A DNA stretch of 64,000 bases from Coriobacteriaceae bacterium EMTCatB1 (GTDB taxonomy: Bacteria > Actinomycetota > Coriobacteriia > Anaerosomatales > Anaerosomataceae). Both the position numbers and the translations under genes were made by a program. This document shows positions 57,657-64,000 of the stretch, one piece after another. The DNA lies in contig BDLO01000001.1 in NCBI GenBank assembly GCA_001950395.1, forward strand, positions 310,001-374,000, written 5' to 3'. The notes under the pieces are model-generated. The model was given only the letters and a program-made list of their open reading frames with translations. It was not told where the DNA came from and did not search any database. Numbering within the stretch: the first letter of the stretch is position 1; the number at the start of each line of letters is the position of its first letter.

Positions 57657-59084
57657 ATGGCTCTCGAACAGCGCCTCGAGCTCAAGCACACCGTCACCAT
57701 GTCGCCAGAGGCTTACCAGGGCCTGGCGATCCTCTCTATGCCCGCGATCGAGCTGAATCAGCTCGTGGAAGCGGAGCTTGAGCGCAACCCCGTGCTCGAG
57801 GTCGAGGACCTCGATCGGGACGCTTCCGAGGACGAGCAACCTGCGGAAGAGAGCAGCGAAGCTGAACGCGCGTGGGACGAATGGGTGGCGGAGTACGAGG
57901 AGCTCCAACGGCTTGACGGGACCTCAGAGCGCGACCCGGACCGTTTCACCGACGTCGCCGAGGACCGGGCCGTCGCGTCAGAGACGCTTGCAGATCATCT
58001 TCTCGAGCAGATCGGGCTGTTCGACGTCGAGGATGACGTGGCACGGGCCGCACGGGCGGTCGTCGGGCTTCTCGACGATGATGGTTTTTTCCGCGGCACC
58101 GTCGAGGAGATCAGCACGGTCGCGGGGGTGAGCCTGCGGGCGGCCGCAGCAGGGCTCGAGCTCGTGCAGCGTCTGGATCCTCCAGGCATCGCTGCTCGGA
58201 GCTTGGAAGAGGCGCTCAAGATGCAAGCCGATGCGTTGGGCGTGCGATCCGATCTGCTCGATGCGATCATCGACAAGCACTTGGAGTCGGTGGCTGCAGG
58301 TCGCACGAAACGGATCGCACGGGCCGAACGCGTCTCTGAGGAAGACGTGCTGGGCGCCATCGAGGCGCTTCGCGCTCTCAACCCCCGTCCCGCAGCAGCG
58401 TTCTCGTCCACAGAAGGAATCCAGTACGTCGTTCCGGACGTCGTGGTCAGGCGTTTCGACGGGGAATGGGTCGTGCTCCCGGATTTCGACGTGGTCCCCA
58501 TGGTGCGCATATCTCCGAGGTATCGCTCGATGCTTGCGGGAGGCGACGGCGTCGACGAGGAAGCGCGGAAGTACTTGAAGGAGCACGTGAGGAAGGCCGA
58601 GTCGTTCATCCGGAACCTGGACCGCCGACGCCAGACCGTGGTGCGCATCGCCGAGGTCATCGTCGAGACCCAGCGGGAGTTCTTCGAGACGGGCAGAGGG
58701 CCGCTCAAACCGCTTCGGCTCGAAGACGTCGCGATCGAGCTCGGAGTGCATCTGAGCACCGTGAGCCGAGGTGTCACCGGCAAGTACATGGCCACTCCTC
58801 ACGGCATGTTCGAGCTCAAGCACTTCTTCTCCGGCGGGTATCGGACGCGGACAGGGCTGGACATCTCGTCGACAAGCGTCAAGCAAAGGATCAGAGAGCT
58901 CATCCGATCTGAGAGCCCCTCGGCCCCCTTGTCTGACCAGCGCATCGTCGAAACCTTGGCTGATGAGGGGATACCGGTGGCCCGCCGGACCGTCGCCAAG
59001 TACCGCGAGGAGATGGGGATACCGCCCTCGTGGATGCGCAAGCGGCGTTCCGAAGAGGCCCGGATCCGAGGAGCGTCGCGATGA
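57657..59084 (+). CDS. rpoN: RNA polymerase sigma-54 factor
   Basis: Alternative sigma factor for -24/-12 promoters, 475 aa. Region I: LEQRLELKHTVTMSPEAYQGLAILSMPAIELNQLVEAELERNPVLEV, contacted by activators. An acidic region II follows, then the core-binding domain (LLDDDGFFRGTVEEI ... LDPPGIAARSLEEAL). The C-terminal DNA-binding part includes a helix-turn-helix (EDVAIELGVHLSTVSRGVTGKYMATPHGMFELKHFFSGG). The RpoN box ARRTVAKYREEMGIP lies near residue 441. ATG 57657 trims 11 residues from the open frame. Followed with overlap by a kinase/activator pair. Confidence 0.96.
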   Translation: MALEQRLELKHTVTMSPEAYQGLAILSMPAIELNQLVEAELERNPVLEVEDLDRDASEDEQPAEESSEAERAWDEWVAEYEELQRLDGTSERDPDRFTDVAEDRAVASETLADHLLEQIGLFDVEDDVARAARAVVGLLDDDGFFRGTVEEISTVAGVSLRAAAAGLELVQRLDPPGIAARSLEEALKMQADALGVRSDLLDAIIDKHLESVAAGRTKRIARAERVSEEDVLGAIEALRALNPRPAAAFSSTEGIQYVVPDVVVRRFDGEWVVLPDFDVVPMVRISPRYRSMLAGGDGVDEEARKYLKEHVRKAESFIRNLDRRRQTVVRIAEVIVETQREFFETGRGPLKPLRLEDVAIELGVHLSTVSRGVTGKYMATPHGMFELKHFFSGGYRTRTGLDISSTSVKQRIRELIRSESPSAPLSDQRIVETLADEGIPVARRTVAKYREEMGIPPSWMRKRRSEEARIRGASR

Positions 59085-60571
59085 ACGCCGACAGGGGGCA
59101 GCGTCTCAGGCCCGCATTTCGCGACGCGCTGCTCATCGCGGCGCTTCTCGCAGCCGTGACGGGACTTCATCTCGTCACTGACCCCAGTGGACCGTGGGCG
59201 TCGATGCACCTGCTGTATCGGCGGCTCTACTACGTGCCGATCCTGTACGCCGGCTTCGTCTTCGGCCGCCGCGGCGGCACGGTGACGGGCGTCGCTGCAG
59301 CCGTGTTGTTCGGGTTCCACGCGCACCTCTCCATGGGAGGGCTTCTCGGTCAGGGGGTCGACAACCTGTACGAGGCAGTGAGCTTCGTCGTGCTCGGCAG
59401 CTTGTTCGGCTGGGTGCGCGACCTCGCAGACACGCGCAACGCCGACCTGATGGTCGTCAGCTCCCAGCTGCAACGGGCGTACGGCAAGCTCGAAGAGCGC
59501 GCGCTTCAGCTGTCGAGCGTGCAAGAGTACACGCAAGCCATCCTGCGCTCCATCACGGCCGGCGTGGTGACGCTGGGGCCGGACGGATCGATAGTGACGG
59601 CGAATCCCGCCGCCGAGCGGCTCCTGGGTGAGCGGGAGCAGGACATGGTGCCGAGACGCATCCGCACGGTGCTTGCGGACGACGGCGGCCTGGACGCCGA
59701 TGTCTCGCGGGTGCTCTCCGGGCGCGCGCCACGTATCGTGAAGGAGGTCAAACTCGTCACGAGGAACGGCAAGGCGCTGCACGTCCAGGTGTCGATATCT
59801 CGGATGCGCGACGCCGAGGGCCGCGTCCTGGGCGCCGTGGTCACTCTTGAGGACGTGAGCGAGATCCGGGCGCTCACAGACCAGCTGATACGCTCAGACC
59901 GGCTCGCAGCCATGGGCGAGCTCACGGCGGGGGTCGCTCACGAGGTGCGCAACCCGCTCGGCATCATTCGAGCTTCGGTGCAGCTCATCGAGGACAGCCG
60001 GGGCGACCAGGAGCGTATCGCGGAAGCGACCTCGGTCGTCAAGCAGGAGATCGACCGTCTCGATCGCGTCATCAAGGCGCTGTTGGATTTCGGGAGGCCG
60101 AGCGCGCCGTCGTTCAGAGCGGTGAAAGTCACCGATGTCATAGACGACGTGGTGCTCTTCACGCGCAGATTCGCCCGGCAGTCGCACGTCTCGATCACGT
60201 ATCAGATCCCTCCCGACGTGCCGTACGTGCGCGCCGATCCCGACCAGATGAAGCAAGTGCTCGTCAACCTCATCTCGAACGCGGTCCAAGCCATGGAGGG
60301 CCGCGGCGGCAACATCTCGCTCAGCGCCTGGGTCGAGGGCGGATTCGTTGCGATCCGGGTCGAGGACGACGGGCCTGGCATCCCCGAGTCAGAGCTGCCG
60401 AAGATCTTCGACCCGTTCTACTCGACCAAGAACGACGGCACCGGGCTTGGATTGACCATGGTGCACCGCATCGTGGACGACCACGATGGGTACATCGAAG
60501 TCGCCTCTCGGGTGGGAGAGGGTACCTCCTTCACGGTGTACTTCCCTGTGGCGACCGAATCGGAGGCGTGA
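59081..60571 (+). CDS. PAS-containing NtrB-like sensor histidine kinase
   Basis: A 496-aa membrane kinase. The N-terminus has about four hydrophobic segments (ALLIAALLAAVTGLHLV, RLYYVPILYAGFVFG, VTGVAAAVLFGFHAHL, YEAVSFVVLGSLFGWV). A coiled coil, a PAS domain (AILRSITAGVVTLGPDGSIVTANPAAERLLG) and the DHp helix with phospho-accepting His in GVAHEVRNPLGIIRAS follow. The ATPase domain has NLISNAVQAM, EDDGPGIPESELPKIFDPFYSTKNDGTGLGL. The ATG overlaps the rpoN stop. It should phosphorylate the NtrC-type regulator one base downstream. Confidence 0.93.
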   Translation: MNADRGQRLRPAFRDALLIAALLAAVTGLHLVTDPSGPWASMHLLYRRLYYVPILYAGFVFGRRGGTVTGVAAAVLFGFHAHLSMGGLLGQGVDNLYEAVSFVVLGSLFGWVRDLADTRNADLMVVSSQLQRAYGKLEERALQLSSVQEYTQAILRSITAGVVTLGPDGSIVTANPAAERLLGEREQDMVPRRIRTVLADDGGLDADVSRVLSGRAPRIVKEVKLVTRNGKALHVQVSISRMRDAEGRVLGAVVTLEDVSEIRALTDQLIRSDRLAAMGELTAGVAHEVRNPLGIIRASVQLIEDSRGDQERIAEATSVVKQEIDRLDRVIKALLDFGRPSAPSFRAVKVTDVIDDVVLFTRRFARQSHVSITYQIPPDVPYVRADPDQMKQVLVNLISNAVQAMEGRGGNISLSAWVEGGFVAIRVEDDGPGIPESELPKIFDPFYSTKNDGTGLGLTMVHRIVDDHDGYIEVASRVGEGTSFTVYFPVATESEA

Positions 60572-60572
60572 C

Positions 60573-61919
60573 GTGGCGAAACGCGTTCTTGTAGTCGACG
60601 ACGAGAAGAACATGCGGTGGGTCCTCGGCGAGGCGCTGCGTTCGCAGGGGTACGAGATCGCAGAAGCCGCGGATGGCAAGGAAGCGCTCGCGCTGATCGC
60701 GGAAGGCGCACCGGATCTCATGGTCTTGGACCACAAGATGCCGGCTCCGGACGGCATGGAGGTGCTCCGCCGTGTGCGCGGCAAGGGGCTGACGTTCCCG
60801 GTGATCATGCTCACGGCTCACGGCAACGTGCAGACCGCCGTCGAAGCGATGAAGGCCGGCGCCACCGAGTACCTCACCAAGCCGTTCGACCTCGAGGAAC
60901 TGAAGCTCGTCATCGAGAAAGCCCTGAGGACCGGCGAGCTTGCAGCGGAGGTCGAACGGCTCCGCGCCGAGGTGGGCAAGGAGTACGACATCGAGGGGAT
61001 CGTCGCCGGGTCGCCCGTGATGCTCTCGATTCTCGAGACGGTCAAGAAGGTCGCTCCCACCAATGCGACGGTGATGATCTACGGCGAGTCCGGCACGGGC
61101 AAGGAGCTGGTCGCGCGGGCCATCCATCAACTTTCCGACAGAGCCTCGCGCCCCTTCGTCTCGGTCAGCGCGGGAGCGCTGCCGGAGACGCTCCTCGAAA
61201 GCGAGCTTTTCGGGTACGAGAAGGGCGCGTTCACCGGAGCCATGCAGGCAAAGCCTGGCCGCTTCGAGCTCGCCAACGGCGGCACGATCTTCCTCGACGA
61301 GATAGGCGACATCTCCCCAGCGGTCCAGGTGAAGCTCTTGCGCGTGCTGCAGGAGCGCACCTTCGAGCGTCTCGGAGGCACGCGCAGCATCGAGGTCGAC
61401 GTCCGAGTCGTCGCGGCGACGAACCGCGACTTGCAGCAGCTCATCGCTGACGGCTCGTTCCGCGAGGACCTGTACTACCGCTTGAACGTCGTGCCGATCG
61501 CCTTGCCGCCGCTGCGCGACCGCCCAGAGGACATCCCGCGGCTCATCGCGCACTTCCTCGACAAGATGCGTGCCGGCAGCAAGAGCATCACGCCGGAAGC
61601 GATGCAGGCTCTGGTCGACTACAAGTGGCCAGGGAACGTGCGAGAGCTCGAGAACACCGTCGAACGTATGGTCATCCTGTCTCACGGTGACACGATCGGC
61701 GTCGATGACCTGCCTGCAGAGGTCAGGGCGGGGGTCGCGCTGCAGGGCGGAGAGCGGCGATTCACGCTCCCCGATGAAGGAGTGGACCTCGAGGAGGTCG
61801 AGATGGAGCTGATCTCTCAGGCGCTGGAGCGCAGCGGAGGGAACGTCGCGCGTGCCGCGAAGCTGCTCGGCCTGACCGCGAAGACCCTCGAAGCGCGCAT
61901 GAGACGATTCGGTCTGTGA
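60573..61919 (+). CDS. NtrC-family sigma-54-dependent response regulator
   Basis: A 448-aa bacterial enhancer-binding protein. Receiver with phosphorylatable Asp in DLMVLDHKMPAPDG and LTAHGNVQTAVEAMKAGATEYLTKPF. AAA+ domain with Walker A GESGTGKELVARAIH, the sigma-54-contacting GAFTGA loop (YEKGAFTGAMQ), Walker B GGTIFLDEIGD, and the R-finger region. Fis-type helix-turn-helix ERSGGNVARAAKLLGLTAKTLEARMRRFGL. The GTG start follows GGAGGCGTGAC. It forms the rpoN-kinase-activator operon; a sigma-54 promoter begins 28 bp after its stop. Confidence 0.96.
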   Translation: MAKRVLVVDDEKNMRWVLGEALRSQGYEIAEAADGKEALALIAEGAPDLMVLDHKMPAPDGMEVLRRVRGKGLTFPVIMLTAHGNVQTAVEAMKAGATEYLTKPFDLEELKLVIEKALRTGELAAEVERLRAEVGKEYDIEGIVAGSPVMLSILETVKKVAPTNATVMIYGESGTGKELVARAIHQLSDRASRPFVSVSAGALPETLLESELFGYEKGAFTGAMQAKPGRFELANGGTIFLDEIGDISPAVQVKLLRVLQERTFERLGGTRSIEVDVRVVAATNRDLQQLIADGSFREDLYYRLNVVPIALPPLRDRPEDIPRLIAHFLDKMRAGSKSITPEAMQALVDYKWPGNVRELENTVERMVILSHGDTIGVDDLPAEVRAGVALQGGERRFTLPDEGVDLEEVEMELISQALERSGGNVARAAKLLGLTAKTLEARMRRFGL

Positions 61920-61946
61920 GGGGAGCCCCGTCGCGATCGTGGATGT

Positions 61947-61962
61947 TGGCACGCTGATTGCA
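61947..61962 (+). promoter_or_regulatory. Sigma-54 promoter (-24/-12) upstream of the zinc-ribbon/HMA operon
   Basis: TGGCACGCTGATTGCA matches TGGCACG-N4-TTGCW at every fixed position, with GG (61948-61949) and GC (61960-61961) 10 bp apart. Predicted start near 61973, 29 bp before the GTG of the next gene. The activator gene ends immediately upstream. Confidence 0.85.
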
Positions 61963-62001
61963 TGAACCCCGGCCGTATCGGACGCTGGCGGATGGGGTAG
62001 C

Positions 62002-62346
62002 GTGCTGCGGAGTGCGACGATCGGTGCTGCTGTGCTGTCGGCGGCCGTGTTGTTGGCTGTGGCGACGGGCCAGCCGTGGTTCCGGGAGGCGTGCGGTGCG
62101 GCGGGGCTTCCCGCAGCGGGCGCTGCAGCGGCCGTCGGTCTGGTGGCGCTGGTCGCCGGGTCTCTTGCGGTCAACCGGCGAGACCCGGGTGGGGCCGGCG
62201 CGCGACGTCGTGACTCTCGCGAATGCCCCGAGTGCGGTCAACCGCTCTTGCCGGATTGGCGTATGTGCCCGTACTGTGGCGCCTCGGTGGATCGTTCCGT
62301 CGAGAGGCGCCGAGCAGACGAGAAGAACAGGAGCGAGCATGTCTGA
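62002..62346 (+). CDS. Membrane zinc-ribbon protein
   Basis: A 114-aa protein with two N-terminal hydrophobic segments (IGAAVLSAAVLLAVA and AGAAAAVGLVALVAGSLAV) and a cytoplasmic C-terminal zinc ribbon with two CPxCG knuckles (ECPECGQPLLPDWRMCPYCGAS). A basic tail ends the protein. The family is not recognised. The GTG start follows GGGGTAGC. It overlaps the HMA gene by 8 nt and lies behind a sigma-54 promoter, so both are probably induced together. Confidence 0.75.
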   Translation: MLRSATIGAAVLSAAVLLAVATGQPWFREACGAAGLPAAGAAAAVGLVALVAGSLAVNRRDPGGAGARRRDSRECPECGQPLLPDWRMCPYCGASVDRSVERRRADEKNRSEHV

Positions 62347-62560
62347 GGAAGCCAGGATCGAGATCCCGACCCACGGGATGCACTGCCGCTCGTGCGAGGC
62401 GCTGATCGAGCTGTCTGTCGGTGAGCTGGACGGGGTCGTGTCAGTGAAAGCCGATCGTGCCGCGGAGGTCACGCACGTCGAGTACGACCCTTCGAAGATC
62501 GACGTCGCTGCGATCGTCGACGCCATCCGCTCCGCCGGGTATCAGGCCGACCTTCCGTAA
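62339..62560 (+). CDS. Heavy-metal-associated (HMA) domain protein, CopZ-like
   Basis: A 73-aa ferredoxin-fold metal chaperone. The metal-binding loop is GMHCRSCEALIELSVGELDGVVSVKAD with Cys16 and Cys19. The remainder EVTHVEYDPSKIDVAAIVDAIRSAGYQADL completes the HMA fold. Proteins of this size carry Cu(I) to exporters or repressors. The ATG lies within the end of the zinc-ribbon gene. No copper ATPase is in the window, so its partner is unknown. Confidence 0.88.
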   Translation: MSEEARIEIPTHGMHCRSCEALIELSVGELDGVVSVKADRAAEVTHVEYDPSKIDVAAIVDAIRSAGYQADLP

Positions 62561-62577
62561 GCACCGGTGTACGAAGC

Positions 62578-62593
62578 ATACCCAACGGGGTAT
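62578..62593. promoter_or_regulatory. CsoR/CstR-type operator upstream of ccdA
   Basis: ATACCC-AACG-GGGTAT is a perfect 6-bp inverted repeat. It is embedded in a longer palindrome (62571-62600) whose outer arms are ACGAAG and CTTCGT, with a single mismatched pair. It overlaps TATACT (62591-62596), the probable -10 of ccdA, 37-52 bp before the start codon. Confidence 0.8.
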
Positions 62594-62629
62594 ACTTCGT
62601 ATGCAATAGCGGTTCGAGCGGAGGTATAG

Positions 62630-63373
62630 ATGGGCGACCAAGTCGGCCTCCTGGCAGCGTTCGCTGGAGGCGTGCTCTCGTTCGTGGCGCCGTGCGTGCT
62701 GCCCCTGATCCCTGGCTACCTTTCCTTCATCACCGGTCTGTCCGCATCCGATCTTCGCTCACAGAAGCGCACGGTCGCGTCGGTGGCCGTGCCGAGCCTT
62801 CTGTTCGTGCTCGGGTTCAGCGTTGTGTTCGTGCTGCTTGGCCTGGCTGCGGGAGCCGCGTCGCAAAGCGTCGGGCCGGTCGTTGCGAGCTACAAGCGAG
62901 CGCTTGCCATCGGCGCGGGTGTCGTGGTGGCTGCATTCGGGATCCTCATGATGGACGTCATCCGAGTCCCGTGGCTGTACCGAGAGTTCCGTGCGGACCT
63001 CTCAGCCAGCAAGAAGTTCGGTAGGGCGGCGGCGCTCGTGATGGGTGCGGCCTTCGGGCTGGGATGGACGCCATGCGTGGGTCCGATCCTCGCGGTGATC
63101 CTCGGCATCGCCGCTCAGACAGGTGATGCAGGGAAGGCGGCTGTCCTGCTCGCGGCGTACTCGGCGGGGCTCGGCGTCCCATTCGTCCTCACGGCGTTGC
63201 TGTTCGGTCGCGCTGAGAGAGCCCTCAAGGCGATCGGTCGGCACTCGCTTCTCATCTCCCGCATCTCGGGCGCCATCTTGGTGGCCATGGGGGTCCTCAT
63301 CGCCACTGGCCAGATGGGGCGCGTGTCAGCCGCTCTCGTCCGGCTCTTCCCATTCCTCAGCACGCTTGGGTGA
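62630..63373 (+). CDS. ccdA: CcdA/DsbD-type thiol-disulfide transmembrane protein
   Basis: A 247-aa inner-membrane protein with six helices that passes electrons from cytoplasmic thioredoxin across the membrane. The redox cysteines are Cys22 (VAPCVLPLIPGYLSF) and Cys149 (GLGWTPCVGPIL). In Gram-positives CcdA keeps apocytochrome c cysteines reduced, which would serve the heptaheme cytochrome in this window. Its promoter region shares the CsoR-type operator with trxA, its natural electron donor. The ATG follows GGAGGTATAG. Confidence 0.93.
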   Translation: MGDQVGLLAAFAGGVLSFVAPCVLPLIPGYLSFITGLSASDLRSQKRTVASVAVPSLLFVLGFSVVFVLLGLAAGAASQSVGPVVASYKRALAIGAGVVVAAFGILMMDVIRVPWLYREFRADLSASKKFGRAAALVMGAAFGLGWTPCVGPILAVILGIAAQTGDAGKAAVLLAAYSAGLGVPFVLTALLFGRAERALKAIGRHSLLISRISGAILVAMGVLIATGQMGRVSAALVRLFPFLSTLG

Positions 63374-63463
63374 GCGTGCGCGGGGGCGTGTTGGTGACGC
63401 CCGCTCGCCCTTGCACTACGATGGGGGCATCGTTGCCGATGGCCAGGACAGGACGGGCATTCC

Positions 63464-64000
63464 GTGAAGCTGACCATCCTGAGCCGAGACAGTCTTGCCG
63501 CCAGGTACACGCGCATCGCCGCGGCGCTCGCCCTCGCGACGACCGTGCTGCTGGGCGCGACGGCGGCCTTCGGCGTCTACCGCGTGATGAGATCCGAGCA
63601 GCAGGCCCGCGTGGGTGCGTATCGCGACATCCTGCGGCTCGAGGTGTCGTCTCACCTTCAGACTGCTCATAGACTCGCTCGTGGGCTCGCTGACCGGAGC
63701 GAGGTCGCCGCGGGCGTCGGGTCCCGTGCCAAGCTCGTTCTGGGAATGGCCATACTGGACAACGGCGCGTATCTCTCGCAGCTCACGTTGGCTGAGCCAT
63801 CGGGGACAGTGGTGGCCTCGTACCCTGCGACCGACACGCCTTCTCCTGCAGACATCCGGGCGTGGACCGAGCACCTCCGCTCGGAAGGTAGCCGGAGTGC
63901 GTGGATAGCCGACGGGTCGACGGTGCGCATCGCGTTTTGGGCGGGCCCTTCAGGAAGCACGAGCCGCGTGCTGTTCGCTCGGGTGCAGACCGAACACATC
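63464..64000 (+). CDS. N-terminal part of a membrane sensor protein, cut by window edge
   Basis: The frame opens with GTG at 63464 and stays open for 179 codons to the last base. A membrane helix is at about residues 16-42 (TRIAAALALATTVLLGATAAFGVY). An extracytoplasmic region follows that starts with a helix (QQARVGAYRDILRLEVSSHLQTAHRLARGLADRSEV) and continues into a CHASE/Cache-like mixed fold (TLAEPSGTVVASYPATD). This is the usual front end of histidine kinases, cyclases or chemoreceptors, but the output domain is beyond the window. Confidence 0.65.
   Translation, partial: MKLTILSRDSLAARYTRIAAALALATTVLLGATAAFGVYRVMRSEQQARVGAYRDILRLEVSSHLQTAHRLARGLADRSEVAAGVGSRAKLVLGMAILDNGAYLSQLTLAEPSGTVVASYPATDTPSPADIRAWTEHLRSEGSRSAWIADGSTVRIAFWAGPSGSTSRVLFARVQTEHI

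Overview
The window is a GC-rich, densely coded bacterial chromosome segment with many GTG starts and many 1-4 nt stop/start overlaps. The gene order rapZ-yvcK-whiA followed by gap-pgk-tpiA-gpmI-secG, together with polA, rpsA, coaE and uvrB, points to a high-GC Gram-positive of the Actinomycetota. A multiheme cytochrome c, CcdA, a sigma-54 factor and Cas9 fit an anaerobic Coriobacteriia-like lineage better than a streptomycete-like one. That placement is inference from gene content and order.

Layout. 1-3496: 3' part of polA and a heptaheme cytochrome c. 3531-9785: a complete type II-C CRISPR-Cas locus. It has 22 identical repeats, cas2, cas1 and cas9 on the minus strand, and a tracrRNA that I place between cas9 and the next gene. 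9865-10960: a GSU2403-type nucleotidyltransferase gene with an inverted repeat in front. 11177-15801: rpsA, coaE, a lytic transglycosylase and uvrB. 15814-18423 (minus): an anchored hypothetical protein, an MFS transporter, DUF190 and crcB. 18544-23213: a coiled-coil protein, an ABC1/UbiB kinase, larE (minus) and acs. 23227-27104 (minus): the nitrogen operon amt-glnK-glnD. 27282-40237: uvrA, uvrC, a holin-like protein, rapZ, yvcK, whiA, lower glycolysis and secG. 40426-46229: an oligopeptide ABC transporter (oppABCDF). 46314-46400: tRNA-Leu(GAG). 46463-54219: a MASE3-GAF-SpoIIE phosphatase, a radical-SAM pair, an aminotransferase, a cNMP-binding protein, a PHP phosphoesterase and a membrane-bound chelatase-like protein. 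54270-57598: trxA, FmdB, DUF302, a CsoR-family repressor, a CDF metal exporter and an EamA permease. 57657-64000: rpoN, a sensor kinase, an NtrC-type activator, a zinc-ribbon protein, an HMA metal-binding protein, ccdA and the start of a membrane sensor.

Three connected regulatory pictures come from reading the DNA. (1) The CRISPR repeats end in an extended -10 element, as in Neisseria type II-C arrays, so each spacer probably has its own promoter. The tracrRNA at 9658-9752 has an anti-repeat, a nexus-like hairpin and a terminator. (2) Three near-identical palindromes (ATACCC-N4/5-GGGTAT) overlap the promoters of trxA, of the divergent csoR/CDF pair and of ccdA. This suggests a local regulon of the CsoR/CstR-like repressor encoded between them, linking thiol redox and metal or sulfur stress. 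(3) Besides rpoN and its kinase/activator pair, there are two textbook sigma-54 promoters. One precedes the PHP gene and one precedes the zinc-ribbon/HMA operon; a weaker third precedes rpoN itself. This sketches a small sigma-54 circuit in a lineage where sigma-54 is unusual.
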